Origin: Streptomyces sp. NBC_01267
GTDB lineage: Bacteria; Actinomycetota; Actinomycetes; Streptomycetales; Streptomycetaceae
Assembly (NCBI RefSeq): GCF_036241575.1
Contig: NZ_CP108455.1
Location: 124,001-188,000, forward strand
Length of the DNA: 64,000 nt
Direction: 5' to 3'
Below the pieces are notes generated by a model that did not search any database, was not told where the DNA came from, and saw nothing but the letters and a program-made list of their open reading frames with translations. The translations under genes and the position numbers were made by a program. Position 1 is the first letter of the stretch; the number at the start of each line of letters is the position of its first letter. Positions 1 through 8,760 of the stretch are shown piece by piece.

Positions 1-27
1 GGTGGTCATCGGACAGCCCCCGCCGCG

Positions 28-237
28 TCAGCGGCCGGAATCAGAGATACCGGAGACGAGCTGGCCCAGAAAACTCATGATCCCCTGGCCCACCGGAGTA
101 GGAGCGATGACCAGGCCCAGGGCGAGAACGATGACGACGGTGAACTTCTCGTCGACCCTGCTACGAGCCTCGGTCCGGCGGCGCAGCCGGAAGAAAACGA
201 CGACAGCGAGCAGCAGTCCCACATTGATCGTCAGCAT
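28..237 (-). CDS. Small membrane protein of plasmid/ICE type
   Basis: Encodes 69 residues. A hydrophobic N-terminal segment (about residues 3-17, NVGLLLAVVVFF) is followed by a basic stretch and a second hydrophobic segment (about 32-60), so two membrane passes are likely. Small proteins of this shape are common beside FtsK/TraB-type transfer genes in Streptomyces plasmids and integrative elements. That fits the relaxase fragment about 4.6 kb away. The function is unknown, and the assignment rests on hydropathy and context only. Confidence 0.45.
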   Translation of the reverse strand: MLTINVGLLLAVVVFFRLRRRTEARSRVDEKFTVVIVLALGLVIAPTPVGQGIMSFLGQLVSGISDSGR

Positions 238-434
238 CCCGCCCAGCCCCCGGTCAGACCCACGCCCGGCCCGCGCACGGACGGGCTCCTCAGCCCCCTG
301 TGTATCCCGAACCCCTCACCCACACCGCTCAGTTACCAAGTGATGGCGCAAAGTGATCTGCTGGCCTGAATGGATCAAGAACACACAGCAAGTCCCGGAC
401 CGACACCGCTCTCTCAGTCCAGTAGTCGGCAAGC

Positions 435-749
435 TCACTGAACGGTGGCGTACCAGGTGATGTCGTCGGCGTACACGCGGTCGCCCAGCCGGGAGATGCT
501 GATGTCCTGGGCCGGGTCGTATTTCTCCTGCTGAAGGATCCGAAGCCATTCGTGAGCCTGCTGCACGTTGAAGGCGAGCAGGTCTTCCGCGGCTTGGCGC
601 CAACGGTCCCAGTCCTCGGCCGATCCTGTCTCCAGGCGGGCGATGTCCGTGATGCGCAAGTGGTAGTGCCTGCCGGAGTCGACCGCCAGGGGGCGAACGC
701 TCCGCAGCTGCTCGGAATGCTGCCCGAGGAGGGCGGCGACGTCGGCCAT
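435..749 (-). CDS. Hypothetical protein, 104 aa
   Basis: A complete ATG-to-stop frame with normal soluble-protein composition, rich in Trp, Asp and charged residues (for example AEDWDRWRQAAEDLL). I recognise no family. It is probably helical in the middle and ends DDITWYATVQ. The overlapping long frames on both strands are Arg/Pro-rich GC shadows, so this is the best coding candidate here. Confidence 0.5.
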   Translation of the reverse strand: MADVAALLGQHSEQLRSVRPLAVDSGRHYHLRITDIARLETGSAEDWDRWRQAAEDLLAFNVQQAHEWLRILQQEKYDPAQDISISRLGDRVYADDITWYATVQ

Positions 750-1176
750 CGGCAGCCGGCGGACGCGACGGCCAGGCGGCGGTCATCGACTACGCCCTCG
801 CCTGACGGCCTGGACTGTCTACCGCGCCGACGGCGACGCCGAAGCCGTCCAGGCGGACCTCTTCCACGTGGGCGCCCAACCCGCGGAGTGGCTGCGGCCC
901 TTGCTGAACCGGCCCCACGGCCTCCTGCGGTGCGAGAACATCGTCCTGTTGGGCGAAGTGCCCGGCACACCAGCCGGAGACCGCCCGCCGGTGACCACCA
1001 GCAGCAACGGCGCTGCCGCCCGCAGCAGGCTGGCCGGCGGTCTCCTGGCACAGGGCCACGTAGGCGGGGGTGCCGAGCTGCTCGTGCCACGCCTTGTCCA
1101 CGGCCGGGGAGAACATCTGGGTGTGAGGGCTGGGGGCGGTACTGTTGCTTCCCCACAACTGACGGATTGGGGTGGG
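750..1176. other. Decayed coding remnants, no intact gene
   Basis: Two protein-like stretches lie here on opposite strands without proper starts. On the plus strand (about 802-960) a frame reads TAWTVYRADGDAEAVQADLF and continues to NIVLLGE. On the minus strand (about 1040-1135) FSPAVDKAWHEQLGTPAYV resembles the conserved segment of actinobacterial glycine-rich-domain proteins. Both are cut off by unrelated sequence, so I read this as a rearrangement scar. Confidence 0.3.
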
Positions 1177-1863
1177 GTGTTGGAATACGTGGTGGCCCTG
1201 TTGGGCTTAGTTGTTGCCTCCGCCGTGGCGATTGTGATCGGGTTTGTTGTCCGCAAGACCTTGGAGCGCGACCGGGAGAAGGTGGCGTCGAGGCTGCGAG
1301 TTGCCGTGAACACCGCCTCCGAGAGCATCTCTGCAACTGGGGTGGGATCGGAACCCGTCGGCGTTCTGGAAGCGCAAGTTGAAGGCGCTGCACGAGAGCG
1401 CTCCTTGTCAGCTCAACAGCGGGTTGACGACGACCGTTTCGCCGAGCTACTCGTGCAGCGTTATGCATACGGTCTGACGCAGTCACAACGAAGCTTCATC
1501 ACAAGTCAGGTTTTCTCAGCACTCGGCGGCGCTGTGCTGCTGCTCGGGGTTGGGCTTGCGATCTGGCGGGCTGAGACGCACGGCAATCTGGATGCATCCA
1601 TCGTGACGACGTCTGCTGGGGTCGTGACCACAGTGATCGGGCGTCTGTTTCATCGTGAGTCGGACAAGGCTTTGAACCACATGGCGTCGGAGACGGATGG
1701 GCTTCGGGATGACATGCGCGCCGAACGGTCGACAGAGCAAGCGATCTCGCTTCTCTCCGAGGTTAACGATCCGAAGATCAAGGCGCGGCTGCAGGCCGGT
1801 CTGATCATGAGGTTCGCAGGCTCGGAGATGCCGATGGTTCACAATGATCAAGTTTCATCCTGA
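1177..1863 (+). CDS. Two-TM membrane protein resembling TRADD-N-associated domain
   Basis: I chose the GTG at 1177 because the predicted N-terminal membrane helix (VLEYVVALLGLVVASAVAIV) starts there; the frame is open further upstream but composition changes. The 228-residue protein has that helix, a charged coiled linker, a segment FAELLVQRYAYGLTQSQRSF followed by two closely spaced hydrophobic helices (about residues 115-165), then a charged C-terminal tail. The pattern 'YxxxLxQSxxSF + 2 TM' resembles the TRADD-N-associated membrane domain known mostly from bacterial conflict or signalling proteins. That family call is from memory of the pattern. No enzymatic domain is visible. Confidence 0.5.
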   Translation: MLEYVVALLGLVVASAVAIVIGFVVRKTLERDREKVASRLRVAVNTASESISATGVGSEPVGVLEAQVEGAARERSLSAQQRVDDDRFAELLVQRYAYGLTQSQRSFITSQVFSALGGAVLLLGVGLAIWRAETHGNLDASIVTTSAGVVTTVIGRLFHRESDKALNHMASETDGLRDDMRAERSTEQAISLLSEVNDPKIKARLQAGLIMRFAGSEMPMVHNDQVSS

Positions 1864-1892
1864 AATGGGTCTGTACAGCGAGTGGCTCTGTC

Positions 1893-2187
1893 TCATAATC
1901 GGTGGTAGCGAATAGTGAGCGTTTTCAGCGTTTGCCTCTCCAGGGTGAGGACGGCTGCGGCGATTGACGTCATGCGATTGGGGCTTACGCGGGACCGGCG
2001 GAAGATGCGCCAGGACTTCAGTCGTGCCATCCCTCGTTCGACGGGTACCCGGGCCAGTGCTTGGTTGACCGTGCGCGGAGTCGGAGACAGTTCACCGCCT
2101 GGAGGTCGTTTGCGTCCGGTGGCCACCCACTGTCCGGCTCCCTGGTAGGCCCGGTCGGCCAGGACGGGGACGCCCTGGCGTGCGCAG
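1893..2187 (-). pseudogene. IS5-like DDE transposase, C-terminal fragment
   Basis: Encodes the last part of a DDE transposase: VPVLADRAYQGAG (the 'D-Y-G' region carrying a catalytic Asp), then a basic region ending ERGMARLKSWRIFRR and TLERQTLKTLTIRYHRL. The N-terminal catalytic part is missing. The frame runs on without a stop into the unrelated DUF6415-like sequence, so an intact 197-residue chimeric frame exists. The TCTCAT tract just beyond the stop (about 1889-1894) may be the element end. Confidence 0.75.
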
Positions 2188-2189
2188 AT

Positions 2190-2676
2190 CAAGATAATTC
2201 GGTGCTCGGGGACGGCGCTGACGAGGCGGTCCAGGCGCGTGTAGAGGGCTCGAACGAGGCGGGCGCGGTTCTGGGCGCAGAGGGCGGTGCGCTCCAGCGG
2301 TGCGGACAGGCGGCCGTCGGCTTCAGGGAGGACGACTTCAGCGAAGGCGCCGCGGCCGTCGTTCTTGGGCAGGGCGGCGGCGTGGCGCCGGACGTCGGCG
2401 GCCACGGCGCGGGCGTGCCCGGTGAGTTGGAGGGCGATCTGCTCGTCGTCGCGGGGTTCGAGGTCCGGGTCCGTCCATGCGAGCACGGCGGTGACGAGTG
2501 CTTCGTACGGGGCGCGGTCCAGGGGTGTTCGGCCTCGATCAGCCCGGGGGGTCGTAGAGCACGGTGTAGGTGCTGCTCGTCGGGCACCCGCCGCATCGCT
2601 GTCGTCAGGGGCCTGGATGGTCTGGGCGAGGAAGCGGGCATAGCCGCGATCAGGTCCTCAAAGCTGGGGTTGCCGT
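2190..2676 (-). pseudogene. DUF6415-like gene, decayed and joined to IS fragment
   Basis: The segment YEALVTAVLAWTDPD through QLTGHARAVAADVRRHAAAL to NRARLVRALYTRLDRLV matches the DUF6415 pattern of Streptomyces (helical protein with 'L.GH...L..DV...A...P.' core). Upstream, protein-like pieces alternate between frames (LHGNPSFEDLIAA, YARFLAQTIQAPDDSD, STYTVLYDPPG), so the 5' half has accumulated frameshifts. The 3' end is replaced by a transposase tail. It follows the HExxH gene on the same strand and was probably part of the same operon. Role unknown. Confidence 0.5.
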
Positions 2677-2681
2677 GCAGT

Positions 2682-3585
2682 TCACAGAGTGAGGGCCTCG
2701 TCGTGAACGGCGCGAAGGCGCTGGCGCAGTGTGGAGTTGGTGATCAGGGCGAGTGCGCGGGTGTGGTCTTCGGTAGTGGTGACGAGCAGACCACGCTGCT
2801 GTTCCAGGTAGGCGGCCAGGAAGTCGTGGGTGGGTCCGTCGGTGTCCGGGAGGATGCGGGCGGTGTAGATCATGGTGAGGGGGAAGGCCCAGCAGGCATG
2901 GAGGAAGCCGAACACTGGGCGCTTGGTCTTTCTCCACGGGGAGTAGAACCTCGTCTCGTCGCTGATCTTGCAGGCGGCTGCGGTCAGGGCGTCGTTCAGC
3001 CAGTTGTGCCCCGCCTCGTGGACGAGGTCCCGGCCCAGCACGGCGGGGTCGCCGACGTGGTCGCAGAAGACGGTGCCCGGAAGCCTGGTAATGGACCAGC
3101 TGATGAGAGGGTGCCGCCTAGGTTCTTGCGCCGCAGCAGGCAGGCGACGACGGCGTGGCCAGCCAGAAGGTTGGCGAACCCAGCCCGGGCGCCCATGGCG
3201 TACGCGACGGCCGCCAGTTCCTGCTGCTCCCCCACGGCAGCCGCAGTGTCGGGCCCCAGGAGGTAGTACGGGTCTCCGAGAGCGGCGAGCGGAGCATGCC
3301 GTCCGGGCCCGGGGAGACCACAACGCGCAGCCCCACGACAGTGGGCGTGCTCAGCGCGGAGGCGTTGGCGTCGGGGTGGGCGCGGTACCGGTCGAAGGTG
3401 GCAGTGTCCTTGGCGCGCGCGGCGGTTTCGACGCCTTCGAGGGCGTGGTGGGCCAGACAGTAGACGGTGGCCGCACCGTGCGCAGGGGCGCTGCCGGCCT
3501 TCAGGACGGTGTGGATCCGGCTGGTCCGGTCCTGGTGCAGGTCCTGGATCGGGGCGAGGACGAAATCTATGGCGGGCATGAGCAC
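2682..3585 (-). pseudogene. aKG-HExxH-type peptide beta-hydroxylase, two frameshifts
   Basis: The family name refers to 2-oxoglutarate-dependent enzymes that hydroxylate RiPP precursor peptides and carry an HExxH metal motif. The protein reads across three frames: residues from the GTG at 3585 (or ATG at 3579; GGAAGGA upstream) through VVVSPGPDGMLRSPLS (break near 3290), then DPYYLLGPDTAAAVGEQQEL through GFANLLAGHAVVACLLRRKN (break near 3070-3130), then VFCDHVGDPAVLGRDLVHEAGHNWL to the stop. HEAGH is the HExxH motif, in the typical 'LVHExxHnxLN' context. About 300 residues in all, near full length. The breaks are either real decay or assembly errors in GC-rich sequence. It lies downstream of a short peptide gene and a kinase gene. 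Confidence 0.75.
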
Positions 3586-3613
3586 GAGAGGGGTCCTTCC
3601 GACGGGGCTGGGC

Positions 3614-3644
3614 CTGGGGCCGGACCTGACGGGTCCGGCCCCAG
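3614..3644 (-). terminator. 13-bp hairpin between peptide gene and hydroxylase
   Basis: CTGGGGCCGGACC (3614-3626) and GGTCCGGCCCCAG (3632-3644) are perfect inverted repeats with a 5-nt loop. There is no U-tract. It sits after the stop of the candidate precursor (3687) and just before the HExxH gene start (3585), where RiPP operons often carry an attenuator that keeps precursor mRNA in excess over enzyme mRNA. Confidence 0.7.
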
Positions 3645-3686
3645 GCGGTGCTCACCGGCAGTTCACCGCCGGCGCGGTGGTGCCGC

Positions 3687-3842
3687 TCAGGCGTTGCTAC
3701 CCGTGGCAGGCTCGGCCGCCTCGGTGGTCGTCCAGCCCTCGGCGGAGACGCTGGAGGTGTGGGCGGTGGCGCGGACGGTCTCGTCCTCGCCGCGCAACTC
3801 GCCGACGGCGTCGAGGAATTCGGTGATCCGGGGCTCGTCCAG
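3687..3842 (-). CDS. Candidate RiPP precursor peptide, 51 aa, CTG start
   Basis: The frame reads DEPRITEFLDAVGELRGEDE, then AEGWTTTEAAEPATGSNA and a stop. An acidic, helix-prone N-terminal part (leader-like) is followed by a Thr/Ala/Gly-rich tail. AAAGGA lies about 8 nt ahead of the CTG taken as start; no ATG or GTG is in frame nearby, so either CTG is used or an ATG has mutated. The gene sits between a kinase gene (97 bp upstream) and a hairpin plus peptide hydroxylase. Context makes it a plausible modified-peptide precursor; no known family is recognised, and the other two frames are Arg/Pro-rich shadows. Confidence 0.5.
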   Translation of the reverse strand: MDEPRITEFLDAVGELRGEDETVRATAHTSSVSAEGWTTTEAAEPATGSNA

Positions 3843-3938
3843 GGTGCTCGTCCTTTCCGAACGCGGATAGTGGGCCGTGCACGTACGGGGCTCGGGGATA
3901 CGGGGGCGATCGGGCAGTGGGCACCGGCCTCTCCGTCC

Positions 3939-4859
3939 TCACAGGGTGGTGTCGGTGACCGCGCGGTGGGGCGCGGTGGTCGGTGTGGCCGGGTGCCGCA
4001 GGCCGTCGCGCAGCTCGCCCATCTCGGGCCGGTCCTTCGGCTCGGGGACAAGGGCCGCCGACAGCAGCGGGCGCAGTGCGGCAGGTGCGGTCTCCAGGCG
4101 CGAGTGCCTGTGCCGGAGGATGTCGGCGCAGAGGTAGCGGTAGGTGAGGACCGCGAGGCTGAAGACGTCGGCGGCCGGGGTGGCCGTGCTGTAGGAGGTC
4201 GCGTACTCGGGGGGCCAGTGGACTTCGGGGCCGCGGGCGGCGGGCCCGCGGGGGGTGTCGAGGCGGCGGGCGGCGCCGAGGTCGGTGATCAGGCCGCGGT
4301 CTTCGTGGAGGAGGACGTTCTCCTGGTAGACGTCGCGGTGCACGATGCCGCGCTCATGCAGGGTGGCCAGGCCGTCGGCAACGTCGGCCAGCACCCGCAG
4401 GCCGACCGCCTGGCTGCCGCCGGCCTTGGTCAGCAGGGGGCGAAAGCTGCCGTCGGTGCAGTGGGGCATCGTGTACCAGTCGAACTGCTCGGTGCTGCCC
4501 TCCTCGATCGGCGGCACGATGTGCTCGGCGTCGGTGGCGGTGCGCGCGACGGCGATCTCGTGCCGGAAGTCCTCGCGGGTCAGGTCGCGTTCGGCCTCGG
4601 TCATCTCCGCGTACCAGTAGAAGCCGTAGGCGGCCGGCCGGGTCTCCTCGTCGAGTTCGGCCAGGACGTGGTTGCTTCTGAACCCGGCCTTGAGGACCAC
4701 CGGGGCGGTGCCGTCGTGGTGGGCGAGGACCAGGGTGCTGACGCGGGTGAAGGCGAGCAGGTCGTCGATGTGCCATCCGGCGTCGCGGTCCGCCCCCTCC
4801 CCGGGCCGCCACGTCCCAACCGCGAGTTCTGGCAGCAGCACCGTGGACCTGAGCTCCAC
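3939..4859 (-). CDS. Ser/Thr protein kinase-like protein next to peptide gene
   Basis: 306 residues. VVLKAG (about residue 54) supplies the ATP-binding lysine; HRDVYQENVLL is the catalytic loop (HRDxxxxN) with the usual Lys replaced by Tyr; TDLGAARR is the Mg-binding loop (DLG for DFG). Further conserved spots are PEYA and DVFSLAVLTYRYL. There is no membrane segment, so it is probably cytoplasmic. The GTG start abuts the relaxase fragment, so a few N-terminal residues may have been lost or replaced at that junction. Its position ahead of the short peptide and HExxH genes suggests it acts on, or regulates, that peptide system. The Tyr in the catalytic loop is unusual. Confidence 0.75.
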   Translation of the reverse strand: MELRSTVLLPELAVGTWRPGEGADRDAGWHIDDLLAFTRVSTLVLAHHDGTAPVVLKAGFRSNHVLAELDEETRPAAYGFYWYAEMTEAERDLTREDFRHEIAVARTATDAEHIVPPIEEGSTEQFDWYTMPHCTDGSFRPLLTKAGGSQAVGLRVLADVADGLATLHERGIVHRDVYQENVLLHEDRGLITDLGAARRLDTPRGPAARGPEVHWPPEYATSYSTATPAADVFSLAVLTYRYLCADILRHRHSRLETAPAALRPLLSAALVPEPKDRPEMGELRDGLRHPATPTTAPHRAVTDTTL

Positions 4860-4869
4860 CCCAAAAATT

Positions 4870-5264
4870 CAGGATCGCGCTCGCCTTCCACCACGCGCGC
4901 AGCTGCGCGAGCGGGCGGGCCTTCTGCTTGGGCGGCCGGGTCTTGTGGGCGGCCATCCGCATCAGTTCCACCCGGGCCCCCTCGGAGACCGCGGGCAGGT
5001 ACTTCAGCTCGCCGTCGTCGTTGACGGCGGTGACGTACTCGTGCTCCAACTCGGTGAGGCAGGCGGCGATCTGCCCGCCGCGCTTCGCGGTCCAGCCGAT
5101 CAGCTCGTGCGGCACCCCAGCAATCTCCATGACGGGTCGTCGGCCCGCGGTAACGGTACGCGGCTCGGTCGCGAGCCCCAGTTCCTCACAGACCTCAGCG
5201 GCCACGACTTCGTTGTAGAGCGAGGACGCGGCGACCGTGTTCTCGAACAGGACCTCGGAATGGA
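4870..5264 (-). pseudogene. MobF/TrwC-type conjugative relaxase, internal fragment
   Basis: About 130 residues running from HSEVLFENTVAASSLYNEVV through GVPHELIGWTAKRGGQIAAC to KTRPPKQKARPLAQLRAWWK are the standard middle of relaxases from Streptomyces linear plasmids (TraA-like). The N-terminal catalytic tyrosines lie upstream of what remains and the helicase part is absent. It is truncated at both ends, and at the 3' side the sequence switches directly into the kinase gene. This is evidence that plasmid DNA recombined with the peptide locus. Confidence 0.75.
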
Positions 5265-5477
5265 TCGGCCCTGTAGGCCCGCAATCAGAATGTCCCATTC
5301 CTCTGTAACGACCTGGGTCTTTCCGGCTGTCTCATCCAAGGGTCACGGCGCATCTGTCTCACGATCTTGTCCCTGCCGATGTGAGGTCTCAGGAGGGGCC
5401 TTGGACACTGGCCAGCACACTCGATGCCTTGTACCCACACTCACCTTGCATACCGGCTGATCGCTCCGGAGAACGGC

Positions 5478-6362
5478 TCAGTCAACGGCGTCGCGCAGCA
5501 GATCCCGCAGTTTCAGTGCCGCCGGTAGCGGGGCGGCAGGCAGCGCCACGTGTACGGTCCGGCGCAGGGCTGGGTCGGTGAGGCTGCACAGGACGAGTTC
5601 GTCGGGGACCGCCCAGGCGGCCAGCGAGGGGACCAGCGCCACCCCCAGCCCGGCGGCCACGTAGCCGAACTTCCCGGACCACTCCGCGATCCGGGTGATC
5701 TTCCTGGGGGTGAAGGCCGCCCTGGCGAAGGCGTCGGCGAGCATCGTGGGACGGTCGCCGTACGCGTTCTGGAGCCAGGCTTCGTCGCGCAGTTCACGCA
5801 GGTCGATCGTCCCGGCTCCGGCCAGGCGGTGCCCCCGTGGGAGAGCGACGAACAGCTCGTCCTCGCACAACGCGGTCGTCGTGACACCGTCGGCCGACGG
5901 CAGACCGGACGGGTAGTCGCTGACGATGGCGAGGTCCAGCACCCCGTCCGCGAGGCGCGCCATCAGCGTGTCGGTCGGGCCCTCGACCGCGACGACCTCG
6001 ACATCCGGCCTGGTGTCCTGGAGTGCCCTCAGGGCGGTAGGTACCAGCGAGATGTTGGCGGTGGCGAACGCGCCGATGTGCAGCAGCCCGCCGTGGCCCG
6101 CGTGCAGCACGGCCAGTTCCCGTTCCGCCCGCGACAGCCGGTCGAGCACCTCCATGGCGTGCCGATGCACGGTACGGCCTGCGGGATTCAGCCGTACGCC
6201 CCGAGGGAGCCGTTCCAAGAGCGGCCCGCCCGTCTGCTGTTCCAGCGCGGCGATTCGCCGGGACACCGCGGACTGCGTGTAGTTGAGCCGGGCCGCCGCT
6301 TTCGTGAACGATCCGGTCTCGGCCACGGCCACGAGCAGCCGCAGCGCGTCGATCTCGAACAC
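5478..6362 (-). CDS. LysR-family transcriptional regulator
   Basis: 294 residues from the GTG at 6362, which has an excellent site (GGAGGGAGGA) just ahead; the frame is open further upstream but without family similarity. Residues 1-60 form the winged HTH (LRLLVAVAETGSFTKAAARL, QSAVSRRIAALE). The rest is the LysR substrate-binding fold, including DELFVALPRGHRLAG and KFGYVAAGLGVALVP. It is divergent from the M20 peptidase gene at 6595, with about 230 bp between the two starts, the usual arrangement for a LysR regulator and its target. The effector is unknown; a small peptide or amino-acid conjugate would fit. Confidence 0.9.
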   Translation of the reverse strand: MFEIDALRLLVAVAETGSFTKAAARLNYTQSAVSRRIAALEQQTGGPLLERLPRGVRLNPAGRTVHRHAMEVLDRLSRAERELAVLHAGHGGLLHIGAFATANISLVPTALRALQDTRPDVEVVAVEGPTDTLMARLADGVLDLAIVSDYPSGLPSADGVTTTALCEDELFVALPRGHRLAGAGTIDLRELRDEAWLQNAYGDRPTMLADAFARAAFTPRKITRIAEWSGKFGYVAAGLGVALVPSLAAWAVPDELVLCSLTDPALRRTVHVALPAAPLPAALKLRDLLRDAVD

Positions 6363-6594
6363 GTTCCTCCCTCCTCCGAGGTCCTCTCCTCCGGCCTCGC
6401 CATCTTGCCGCATGTATTCCTCAGATGCATAGATCCCATGCAATCCAGTCGCTGGTGGAATGCCTTGCCTCGCCCTAACGTCGTTCACGCGGCGGTGCTT
6501 TGAGGGGGGACAAGCACCGCCGCACTCCAACGAACTGCGAGATCCGAGGGGTAAATGTGTTGGTGCGAAAGGGAGTTGAGATGGGGCAGGACCG

Positions 6595-7731
6595 ATGACC
6601 CGCGGGGCCGCGCTCGCGTTGCCGGCGATGCTGGCCGATCTGGAGGACCTCGTACTCTGCGAGTCCTTCTCGGCGGACCACGCGGCGGTGGCGCGCAGCG
6701 CCGAGGTGGTCGGCGCCCTGGGGGCCAGGCTGTTGGGGGCCAGGCCGGAGGTGATCGTGATCGACGGTGTGACTCATCTGCGGTGGAGCTTCGGCACTCC
6801 ACGGGTCCTGTTGGTGGGACACCACGACACGGTGTGGTCCATGGGCTCGCTTCAGAACCACCCCTGGTCGGTGGCCGACGGGATCGCCCGCGGCCCCGGG
6901 GTCCTGGACATGAAGGCGGGCCTGGTGCAGATGTTCCACGCGCTGGCCTCCCTGTCCTCCCCGGAGGGGGTGTGCGTTGTGGTCAACGGGGACGAGGAAG
7001 TCGGCTCCGCGACCTCCCGGCAGCTGATCGAGGAATCCGTGCGGGGGTGCGCGGCCGCCTTGGTACTGGAGGCGTCCGCGGACGAGGAAGGCGCGCTCAA
7101 GACCGCCCGCAAGGGCACTTCGCGGTACGAGGTCGTAGTGCACGGCCGTGCCGCACACGCGGGCTTGGAACCGCAAAAGGGGGTCAACGCCGCTATCGAG
7201 GCCGCTCACCAGGTCCTGGCCGTCGCCGACCTCGCAGGCTCGATGGGCGCCACGGGAGCCACCTGCCCCGTCCTGGGGGCGCCGACCATCACGCCCACAC
7301 TCCTGACGGCCGGCACCACTCTCAACACAGTGCCCGCACTGGCGAAGGTGTCGGTGGATGTGCGCGTACCGACCCTGGCGGCGCAGGACCGGATAGACAA
7401 GTTCATGCGGGGGCTCGTCGCCCGGCTACCCGGAGCCCGACTGGAGGTACTGGGCGGCAGGAGAAGGCCGCCGATGGAACCGGAGTCCTCCGCCGAACTG
7501 TTCGCCCTCGCCTCCCGAATCGCCGCGGAACTGGGCCAGGAACCGATGCGGGGGATCGCCGTCGGCGGCGCCTCGGACGGCAACTACACTGCGGCGGCGG
7601 GCTGTCCGACGCTGGACGGCCTGGGCGCCGTGGGCGGTGGCGCGCACGCGGACACCGAGTACGTCGAGATCGCCCAGATGGTCCCCCGCAGTCGTCTGCT
7701 CGCTCGACTCATTGACCACGTGACCAACTGA
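6595..7731 (+). CDS. M20-family metallopeptidase (glutamate carboxypeptidase-like)
   Basis: 378 residues, cytoplasmic with no signal peptide. Metal-site motifs appear in order: GHHDTV (His and Asp ligand region), GVLDMKAG (bridging Asp), NGDEEVGS (catalytic Glu and ligand Glu), VVLEAS, and the C-terminal GGAHADTEYVE (last His). The dimerisation lid starts around RYEVVVHGRAAHAG. Family members (M20A, CPG2-like) remove C-terminal residues or N-acyl groups from amino-acid conjugates. ATG 6595 is preceded by GGGGCAGGA. Probably controlled by the divergent LysR gene. Intact. Confidence 0.9.
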   Translation: MTRGAALALPAMLADLEDLVLCESFSADHAAVARSAEVVGALGARLLGARPEVIVIDGVTHLRWSFGTPRVLLVGHHDTVWSMGSLQNHPWSVADGIARGPGVLDMKAGLVQMFHALASLSSPEGVCVVVNGDEEVGSATSRQLIEESVRGCAAALVLEASADEEGALKTARKGTSRYEVVVHGRAAHAGLEPQKGVNAAIEAAHQVLAVADLAGSMGATGATCPVLGAPTITPTLLTAGTTLNTVPALAKVSVDVRVPTLAAQDRIDKFMRGLVARLPGARLEVLGGRRRPPMEPESSAELFALASRIAAELGQEPMRGIAVGGASDGNYTAAAGCPTLDGLGAVGGGAHADTEYVEIAQMVPRSRLLARLIDHVTN

Positions 7732-7860
7732 AGCGGCCTTGACAAGTGTCGCTCCGAAACGAAACCGAGGCCCCTGTTTGAGCGTGCCGGGTTCCCCTGG
7801 GCTTGATCCGCTTTGACGGACATTCGAGATCTGGGGTTCAGCCCCGGGAGGATGTCCATC

Positions 7861-8087
7861 ATGGAGAGCACGGGGAAGAAGAAGCCTCGCCGCCCTCGTC
7901 GTTCGTTCACGCCCGGAGTTCAAGGCCGAGATCGTCGGTCTGTGCCGACGAGGTGACCGCTCGGTCGGGCAAGTCGCCAGAGACTCGAACTGACCGAGAC
8001 CGCGGTGCGGGACTGGGTGAAGCAGGCCGAGGTCGACGCCGGGCGAGCGCAACGGGCTGACCAGCAGTGAGCGCGAGGAACTGGCCC
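7861..8087 (+). pseudogene. IS3-family transposase OrfA remnant, frameshifted
   Basis: The HTH protein of an IS3 element can be followed across frames: MESTGKKKPRRPRRSFT, then PEFKAEIVGLCRRGDRSVGQ, then LTETAVRDWVKQAEVDAG, then NGLTSSEREELA. At least three single-base breaks, and no OrfB follows. Sequence just ahead (from about 7805) appears to be the element's left end. Inactive remnant. Confidence 0.7.
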
Positions 8088-8295
8088 CGTTCCCACACCC
8101 CAACCCACACCGGGAATCGATACCCGCCCGCCCGGAGGTAACCCGGCCTCTCCCTGTCCCGAGGAAGACACCTCATGCAGTTAAGCCGTCAAGCCGTGGG
8201 TTGTTAGGCCGTCCCTTTCTGATCTTGCCGAGGGTCCTTCCTCGGGCCCCAGCCAGCGCACGAGGCCGACTGACGGTGGAGGCCGGGCGGGCGGG

Positions 8296-8760
8296 TCACC
8301 AGAGGCCGAAGAACCGTGTCCACCAGGTGGGCCGTGCCGCGAAGTGCTCCAGCGCGCTGGGGCCCTCGTAGTCGCTCTCCAACAGTTCCTCGGGGACACT
8401 CACGTAGCCGAGGTCGGCCAGCGCCCGCTCCACGATGGCGAGGTCGCCGAGGTCCAGCGCCCCCTCCTCGTGGGCCTCGTCCGTGCCGAGGAAGGCCCCC
8501 GGCTTGTCGGCGCAGACCTCGGCGAGGGAGCCGAACTTGTTCACGCAGACCACGATCCGCGTCCCGTAGACCGTCGCGTCCGCAGGCACGTGGACACGCC
8601 CGTACTCGCTGGAGTCCTGGGTGTCCCGCTCGGACTCGCACGAGGCACCAAAGTCTGCTGCGAGCCGACGCACCAGCCTGCCGAACTTGAGGCCGACCGC
8701 CGCGCGGTCGTAGTGCAGCGGCCGTAGTGCAGCGGCCGTTCCAGTCGTTCCGGTCATCAA
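8296..8760 (-). CDS. Hypothetical protein, probably frame-broken at 5' end
   Basis: 154 residues in the annotated frame, with YGRVHVPADATVYGTRIVVC and a C-terminus WWTRFFGLW; no family recognised. A second, strongly protein-like N-terminus (MAKSEIELLALLRELDDRND, ATG about 8803) enters from another frame and reaches the same point, where a perfect 14-bp tandem duplication (8710-8737) lies. The original protein was probably longer. Removing one repeat copy does not by itself rejoin the frames, so one further base change is implied. Confidence 0.5.
   Translation of the reverse strand: MMTGTTGTAAALRPLHYDRAAVGLKFGRLVRRLAADFGASCESERDTQDSSEYGRVHVPADATVYGTRIVVCVNKFGSLAEVCADKPGAFLGTDEAHEEGALDLGDLAIVERALADLGYVSVPEELLESDYEGPSALEHFAARPTWWTRFFGLW
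8710..8737. repeat. Perfect 14-bp tandem duplication
   Basis: GTAGTGCAGCGGCC occurs twice back to back (8710-8723 and 8724-8737) inside the preceding hypothetical gene, exactly where its reading frame changes. One of three short tandem duplications in this window that sit at frame breaks. Confidence 0.9.

Noticed and set aside
329..1486. 385-residue minus-strand frame
   Set aside because: Arg/Pro/Ser-rich shadow of several short genes, typical of high-GC antisense frames.
3648..5024. 458-residue plus-strand frame rich in Gly/Val/Ala
   Set aside because: It is the antisense shadow of the kinase and relaxase genes; no domain pattern and no RBS.
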